Assembly (NCBI RefSeq): GCF_021130785.1
Contig: NC_060213.1
Span: forward strand, 114,158,501-114,222,500
Reading direction: 5' to 3'
DNA length: 64,000 bases
Source: Homalodisca vitripennis
Lineage: Eukaryota > Arthropoda > Insecta > Hemiptera > Cicadellidae
In this document: positions 58,003 through 64,000 of the stretch, one piece after another
Layout: each line of letters begins with the position of its first letter
Numbering within the stretch: the first letter of the stretch is position 1
Notes under the pieces: model-generated
What the model saw: the letters and a program-made list of their open reading frames with translations, nothing else
Told to the model about the DNA's origin: nothing
The model's database searches: none
Translations under genes and position numbers: made by a program

Positions 58003-58133
58003 TATTTGAAAATCGTCACTTCGCGATTTTTTTAAAAATTATTAGTGTCGGAACACGATCGACCTACACGTGGCTCAATATGACCTTGAGCTCGGCGCAC
58101 AGCGATAAGGTCCGCACTGCTCGGCTGAATTAA

Positions 58134-58496
58134 TGTTGATCTGTTAGTTTGTACTTTGATCCCAACTGCTTCGAAATTTTTCGCGGTCGTTTCTTTGATT
58201 GAAAATTTTGTGAAAACTAAATTTTGTCTCAGAAAAATTGCTACACCACCTCCTTTGGAGGTCTGGCGACAGTACGCTTCTGCCAATTTGTAATTTGGAA
58301 TTTTGCATAGTTCAAGGTTTTCGTTGTTAAAACCGTTTTCAGTTACAACGAGTATATCTGATTTTAGCTCCTCACACATCAGCTGAATTTCATCCAATTT
58401 GTTGGTTGCGTACTGAGCGTTTTGGTGGAGTAGTCTTAGGGAACCTTGAACATGTAATTTTTGGTTTGTCTGATTTTGCCGATTCTGGTCTGTCAA
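58134..58496 (-). pseudogene. LINE-A ORF2: N-terminal endonuclease part
   Basis: Starts MTDQNRQNQTNQKLHVQGSL. Endonuclease blocks LHQNAQYATNKLDEI, ILVVTENG and GGGVAIFLR are visible. The frame is cut by LINE-B after NRSTLI; the residues beyond that in the ORF are LINE-B sequence. Confidence 0.85.
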
Positions 58497-58550
58497 TTTA
58501 GTCCTTTGCTGTAAAGTGGGCCCCCTAAAAAAACTGAATTTTCTTTTAAG

Positions 58551-60004
58551 TTAAGAATGTCTGGACTGGGGGAGCGTCTCACGGCTCCGTGAGACATCCT
58601 GTATGTTAGCTGGCCGTTGAGGGGTGGTCGCCGACTCTTCTCGGGCAACAGCGGGCGTTGGCATGCTGGCGGTGGAAGCAGCCGTTGCTCGAGGATTCCC
58701 CCAGAGTCGCGGCTGCGCCTTCGTTTCTGATATTTGAGTGGCTGGTCTCATCGCCGCCACGATCATCCCAGCCAGTAACCGCTTGCCCCACCAGGAGAGA
58801 TGTTGGCCGTGTCTCGTGAAATACCTACGGCTGATGTCATCGAAGTTTAACACTCTAATGTTGTGTCTAACAGCCAGTTCCTCAATGTAGGCATTCACGA
58901 GCACGGTCTGATAGTGGACAGGGTGGGTCGGGTCCAGATCGTGGCGATGCGACAGTGTGGTGAGGATGATCTCGGTGCTGGAAGATCCAGCAGCGATGTA
59001 CCCCTCCAGATGGCGGTAAATATTCCGCTGCCCGCCGACCGCCAGGTCGTTAGTGCCGGCGATCAGCACCTCGCAGCAGGGCCGGGGCTCAGATGCCGTT
59101 CGAACAATATCCAAAAACCGGCCGCCGGGAACACAGACGTCGCTCACCGCGGTTGCAGGGCCGATCTGTTTCTTCACAAGTCCAGCGATGTGGCGAGCGT
59201 GGCTGTGCCCTCGAACAGTTATGGACTTAAACTGTACGTTGCGTGTAGGGGTTTTTGGAGCTTGCCATGATTTTTTTAGAGTTTTTTTAAGGTCAATTGG
59301 ATAATATTGCTTTTTTTCATTTTAGAGAAAGATTCAATTTTTGGTTGAGTTACATTTTTGGTTGGGGGGCAAATAAATTTATTTTGTACCGGTACTGGAT
59401 ATATTTTGGGCTTCCTCTTCTTCGCTTCTGTCCACCTGTTGTTCTCTTCAAGATCAGCGCACTCGCAAGTTTTCAGCTGCTGCTTCAGACTCTGATTCTC
59501 AGCCTCCAAGACCTCTATTGTTGTCCTCAATCTGTCGAGGAGGTCAGCTCGTTCACACGTGCCAGCGGTTGGCTGTTTCGGCAGGTCGCACTGCACTCCG
59601 ACCTCCACAGAAGCGGGTGGGTTGAGGAGCATCTCACACTGCACCTCGCGGTCCGAAGTCACGGGAGCGTGGGTCGTCTGGTCAACGCGGGACGAGGTGT
59701 CGACAGGGAATATCTGGTCCGTGAACTGCAGTAGTCGGGTGTCGGATTCTATTGTATGATCTAGGAGCCCCTGGAACTCTTTGTTAAGGCGTTCTATCTC
59801 CTTTTTTAGTCGTGCGATCTCTGCTGCTGCATCTTCAGGTGTATTTGCTGCTGCATACGAGTGGAAAATTTTTGAGAAAATGCATTTTCGTTTTTTCACA
59901 AATTTGCTACTAAAAATATATGAAAACATTCTCAGTATAGTGTTTATGATAAAATACAACTCACTTGGTAATCCATTTGTAATTTCAAAAAGATATTTTT
60001 TCAT
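58551..60004 (-). pseudogene. LINE-A ORF1: coiled coil and SGNH-hydrolase-like domain
   Basis: First ORF 60004-59276: basic start, coiled coil (AAAEIARLKKEIERLNKEF) and a linker with two VQCD/E-type repeats. Second ORF, continuing past a T run at ~59272-59290: the SGNH fold with VRGHSHARHIAG (block I, ~59208), VLIAGTNDLAVGG (block III, ~59065) and RHGQHLSWWGKRLLAG (block V, ~58815). CR1 ORF1 proteins often carry such an esterase-like domain. Block I reads G-H-S rather than the usual G-D-S. Confidence 0.78.
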
Positions 60005-60068
60005 TGTCTAACAAGTAAAATGTTAAAAAAATGGAGACTATTTTAATAAAAGGGCTATTTATTAAAAT

Positions 60069-60072
60069 GCGC

Positions 60073-60121
<49 letters not shown>
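60069..60121. repeat. (GC)n(GT)n compound microsatellite
   Basis: About 18 bp of GC alternation followed by about 34 bp of GT. Alternating purine-pyrimidine of this kind can adopt Z-DNA. Confidence 0.9.
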
Positions 60122-60123
<2 letters not shown>

Positions 60124-60242
60124 CCGATAGTCAAAGATTTCCTGTGTGTGTTCGTTAATAACTAATCCAGCCATGGTTTTATGAATGGGATTCCATATGA
60201 AATTCTCCACCGTGGTTAGCCGTTGCGATAAATACTTACACT

Positions 60243-60306
60243 TCCTTAAAGTATGAAGCAACCAGAAATTATTACACAATTTTCCAACATTCATTTTTAT
60301 TTTAGA
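60243..60306 (-). repeat. Inverted copy of the LINE-A 3' flank
   Basis: Complement of 50810-50870 (aaaatgaatgttggaaaattgtgtaataatttctggttgc...ctttaagg), with one or two differences. It lies about 230 bp beyond the LINE-A 5' end, in opposite orientation to the 3' flank copy. An ORF (60055-60294 minus) crosses it but has no motif. Confidence 0.75.
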
Positions 60307-60309
60307 AAT

Positions 60310-63300
60310 TTAGCTAGGTCATTACTATTTGTATTTTCCACTTGTTCTACGAATCTTAGTTCACGTATGTAAAAGCTTTTGCGTTTCATCGCATGTAAAA
60401 ATCAAAATAAAGGTTTGTAGTTAACATGTATTAATGCTAATACATTCGCTTGATGGAAGTATTGGAAGAAAAATAGCACGGACATGCCCTAACTCAAGCA
60501 TCTAAATATACACCCACCAGTCAACAACGTTTTTCCGATAAATATCCAAGAGAATGTCGGTGAATAATGATTTTCTCGTTTCTAGAGAAAACACGAGACA
60601 TAAATTACCAAATCGTTGATATTTCTGAATAAAAATATTTAGAGTTGACTTGTATAAACCTTCTTTTAATTTTCTCATTGCATGGTTGATTGATTTTATA
60701 CTCGAGGGGTTAAAATTCAGTAGAATTTTAAATAAATCTTACGCCTACGTTATGAGTTTTGTGGTACTAACTCATTTTTATCTCATGACGGATTAAACTG
60801 AAGCTTATCCTGTGGGTAATAATTTTTCTTTCTAATGATGTCCTTTAATAAAGGAATAGAAATCACCGCAAATATTAGGAATAGAAATCAATAATAATGA
60901 AATCTCAAAAAAATTCATTATTATTACTATTGAATACTAGTTTCATTTGGGTCTTCGTATTTATTCATTAGTATAATTAATTCTCAATGAGCACGTTTTT
61001 AACGGAACTTATCCAACTTCGCCCTAGGAGAACCACCCGTTTCCTGAAGACAACACTACTTCCCTCACCACCGCCTCCATTACATTTCCTCTTTCTCCCA
61101 TTTGAGAAATTACTCACTTGCCTCCCGGCCAGGATCTTTTCATTTGTGGCTTCCCCATTTAAGACGAACAACGAGACGGTTTCCTCCCCCGGGGGCGTTT
61201 AGCTTTGGAGGTTTATGTCATCTCGGTATTGCACAAAAGCTCTTGAGAAATAAAATAACTTCTTGAAAATTACCTCAGCAGTTAAAAACCTGATTAAGTT
61301 CGTATTACTCTCGAAGAAATAACTTAAGAACACAATTATAATTAAATTCCTCCCATAACAGATGCACTTATAAAAATAAAATTAATTCTTTAAAATACCT
61401 TAGCAGGTTTTTTTTGTTGCAATTAAAGTTAGTTAATCTTTAATTACACACGAAGTAAATTATTAAAATCAGAAATTCATAAAAACTATTCCAAGAATGC
61501 ACAATAGAGCGCAGTAATATTATATGCGCTCACCACACTGTCGCATCGCCACGATCTGGACCCGACCCACCCTGTCCACTATCAGACCGTGCTCGTGAAT
61601 GCCTACATTGAGGAACTGGCTGTTAGACACAACATTAGAGTGTTAAGTACAGAAGGTACTAGGTTTTTATACAAATGGTTTCTATGTTATACATGAAAAT
61701 TCTTAGGAGAAAACACAAATGAGTAAGCAAACCGTTTATAATTGTATTACACATCAACATGTGATATACTAAAATATGTACCTATAGACACGCACTTTTG
61801 CATGCAACCACAGAGGAGCCTGATACGCGACACGTGGTTGGGGGAATTGCTCCTGCACTGTATGTACAATAAGGTTTATTACATATATCTTCGTGTCGAT
61901 ATTTAATTGCATTTTGATATATTTATGACTATAAAATGTTTTTTTGTTTGTTATGGTCACAAATTGGGGCCTTAAATCTGAATCTACAAACTATACTACT
62001 AGTGTAAAATGTATTGTAATAATGCCGAGATTATTCACTAAGATTTTTATAGTTTATTCAAAAACTGATATGGTAAAGAGACTATAAATTGCTAATAAAT
62101 TATTTTTACGAATAATAGTTTAAAACTCGACACTAATGTTAACAAGTCTAAATAATTAATGTTTATCTAGTTAAAATGTATTCACGCATAGTGAAAATAA
62201 GAGAATCATTAAAATGATTGCTGTTGTTCTTTTTATATAAATAAAAAGATAATAAACATAGGTATCCAAAATACAAGTAAATATAGCTGAAACCTAATTT
62301 AAGTAGTAATAATGTTTAACAATAAAGAACAGTGTTTACAATCATTAATACGAGCATTCAAAGCATTTATGCTTGAACCATGGTTGCGAGGTAGCGCCTG
62401 CTGTAAAAGGTTAGGCAATAAGATTACTGAGAACATATTGCGGCAAATCGATATATAAGGCGTTCGAATATAATGATACTAATCTTGCTCTACACGTTCC
62501 TGTAGTTGGTTCGAGATGGCTGTTGTTTTTGTATCAAACGGTTCAAATTTTATTTTTTCACAACATACAAGTTGAATATTGTTTTGGACATTGTTGATAT
62601 CATGTGTCATTTTTCCAATAAAATCGTTACAATATTTAAGTATGCAGTTTGTTAGAATTTTCAAAGTGCAATTAGTAATTTACTAACCTTAAAAATCCAC
62701 CAAAAAATTTTAAAATTAAATTAAAAATAAATTGTTTATGAAATTTTAGAGATTTATAAAATTTCCATTTGTGTTACCATGAAATATGTAATAGTATTAT
62801 ACGTGTATTACTACTTTTTTAGGAGCAGAGCATATTTTAACAATTACTTATATTAATAAATTTACATAGTGTTAAAATACTCAATACAATATTGTACAGT
62901 ATTGTAGGGTTTTACATTAGTGTTGAACAATGACAAATTTGGTAAACTTGAACAATACGATGTTAAGTTTGTCCATAACTTCGTACAGTCAAATAGTTAA
63001 ACAAGATTTTAAGAAATCACAACCTAGTTTTATTACTCAAATTATTAACTATCAAATTATAAACAAATAAAAACTCTACTTATATAATTAAAATGAAGCT
63101 TTCTATCATTTTTTGCTGGCTAAGATATTAATCTTGGATTCTTAAAAAATAATCGACGCTATAAAAAATTCAAAACAGCGATTATCACTGCTGAGATACG
63201 GTTCATAAATGTGGAGAAGTTTGCAAATTAAAATATGAAAATGAAGTCTGCTGAGGGAGTTTTGTTTTCCGCCCCTACCCTTCAGACCTTAGCTGACAAA

Positions 63301-63550
63301 TAATCAAAGGCCGTAGGCAACAACCTCTTTTAAAATCCCCCTTCCACGTAATATGCGTTGGCTATTACTTTTATATCTCTACAGTATTCTCGTTGGTTTA
63401 ATTTCCTTGGCTTTTGAAAACTTTACCACACAGGTAACAGAATCCGAGTTACCAACTTAATGATACACCAAGAATGTAATCATCGACTATTACAATGAAA
63501 GATACATTAATATGTAAATCTATGATAATAATATCAACAGTTGAACGTTT
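60310..63550. other. AT-rich non-coding right flank
   Basis: No gene, tandem array or element end recognised except the short LINE-A ORF1 fragment at 61529. ORFs of 60-71 codons here lack motifs. Confidence 0.5.
61529..61647 (+). mobile_element. LINE-A ORF1 fragment, inverted
   Basis: About 119 bp is the complement of roughly 58849-58968, coding for part of the SGNH-like domain (LDPTHPVHYQTVLVNAY and following). It has no LINE ends, so it came from a broken copy or a template switch. Confidence 0.85.
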
Positions 63551-63551
63551 A

Positions 63552-64000
63552 TTAACCCGTGAGGGGTCCCCTTGTTAGATGCCATCTAACAAAATAGTAG
63601 CTCTGAAGAAATTTTTTTTATTTTCTATTTTAGCCTCCCGAATTTTAGCAAGTGCCTCATATACTATATAAAACGTGTTTTCACTGTGGTTGCGATATGA
63701 TTCATGCGTAGGCAGCGGTGGGGGGAGGGGTGGAAGCGCGCCGCATTTTCTTGTGAACAAAGTTTTTAGTCTTTTATTGTTATTTGAGTGTCTAAGTAAA
63801 ACATTTTAGCGTAGAATTAATTTCAAGTGTCACTTAGTGTGGTGTTATGCAGATTAGCATTGGAAAACTTCAAGATGTTTAAGATTTAAGATCATCTTAT
63901 TCTTAGTTGGATTGAAGAGGATGAAGAGACTTTTCCTAATCTTGGTAGTGATAGTGAACATGATGCTCCTTCAGAGTATTCACTCCACGATACGAACACT
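63552..64000 (+). mobile_element. Possible piggyBac-like 5' end and start of transposase, cut by the window
   Basis: TTAACCCGTGAGGGG at 63552 fits the TTAA target followed by CCC that begins piggyBac inverted repeats. A 9-bp inverted pair (tgttagatg c catctaaca, 63573-63591) lies just inside, as in many piggyBac ends. About 330 bp further on, an acidic frame (IEEDEETFPNLGSDSEHD, from ~63912 to the edge) resembles piggyBac transposase N termini. A stop just before it (~63887) leaves the start codon unresolved. The other end and catalytic residues are outside the window. Confidence 0.35.

Larger units (their letters stand above)
53627..58127 (-). mobile_element. LINE-B, PHD/FP-type CR1-group retrotransposon nested in LINE-A
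   Basis: AATTAA flanks both ends (53621-53626 and 58128-58133) and LINE-A endonuclease coding resumes exactly outside, so this is the target duplication. The 3' end is a (TTATTC)n tail, seen on the plus strand as gaataagaataag at 53627-53655. Two ORFs are present, both with one-base breaks. At 4.5 kb it looks nearly full length. Confidence 0.9.
50870..60010 (-). mobile_element. LINE-A, CR1-like non-LTR retrotransposon (split by LINE-B)
   Basis: Minus-strand element in two parts, 60010-58128 and 53626-50870. ORF1 (coiled coil plus SGNH-hydrolase-like) and ORF2 (endonuclease plus reverse transcriptase) follow the CR1-group layout. The 3' end is a short (ATTTG)n-type tail (gatttgatttgatttgcc on the minus strand). 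The net length without LINE-B is about 4.6 kb. Its 3' 1.8 kb is also in array copies 1-3. Confidence 0.87.

Noticed and set aside
59297..59734. 145-codon plus ORF
   Set aside because: Antisense to LINE-A ORF1, whose coiled coil and SGNH blocks are on the minus strand.
60055..60294. 79-codon minus ORF ending in HTHTHT/RARARA
   Set aside because: Half of it is the microsatellite; the remainder shows no known domain, so a host exon cannot be supported.

Overview
The window looks like arthropod, most likely insect, nuclear DNA. It is very AT-rich, has no recognisable host gene, and is packed with nested transposable elements: two LINEs, a tRNA-derived SINE, a Harbinger relic, a spliced cut-and-paste transposon and a possible piggyBac end. 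The species cannot be named from sequence alone.

The centrepiece (15966-35809) is a complete endogenous Polinton/Maverick (adintovirus-like) element of about 19.8 kb. It has ~0.5 kb terminal inverted repeats (TIRs) and sits in a TA microsatellite with TATATA on both sides. Its genes, in order: a small TIR gene (minus), protein-primed DNA polymerase B, retroviral-type integrase, two CxxC zinc proteins, a BRO-N protein (minus), a penton-like protein (minus), a packaging ATPase, a virion-type protein, a phospholipase A2-like protein, an adenain-type protease, a coiled-coil fibre-like protein, a zinc ribbon, a small W/LS-repeat protein, a double-jelly-roll (DJR) capsid-like protein, a small minus-strand ORF, a putative VLTF3-like late transcription factor, and the second TIR gene. 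Most starts lie in a shared T(A/T)TAAATGG(A/C)G motif. A 4.05-kb DNA transposon with a four-exon gene has inserted into the polymerase gene.

From 33091 to 52679 a ~4.87-kb segment is repeated head-to-tail four times. Each copy holds the right end of the Polinton (DJR capsid, minus ORF, VLTF3-like, TIR gene), a SINE, and the 3' part of a CR1-like LINE (LINE-A). Copy 4 has the only unbroken capsid ORF (397 aa) and runs on into the rest of LINE-A. Copies 1 and 2 differ from copies 3 and 4 mostly by single-base insertions that repeat a neighbouring base. This pattern, also seen across the unique Polinton genes, suggests that many frameshifts are uncorrected long-read errors rather than decay.

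LINE-A (minus, 50870-~60010) has an ORF1 with coiled coil and SGNH-hydrolase-like domain and an endonuclease-reverse transcriptase ORF2. It is split by LINE-B (53627-58127, minus; ORF1 with PHD finger, coiled coil and FP-like domain), flanked by AATTAA.

The left 16 kb holds a degenerate duplication (1-~2900 against 7561-~10600 plus 14270-14760), two satellite-like arrays (4 x ~175 bp and 6 x 120 bp), a SINE, a LINE 3' fragment and a Harbinger deletion derivative. The right end (60.3-64 kb) is AT-rich non-coding DNA with a possible piggyBac 5' end at 63552.
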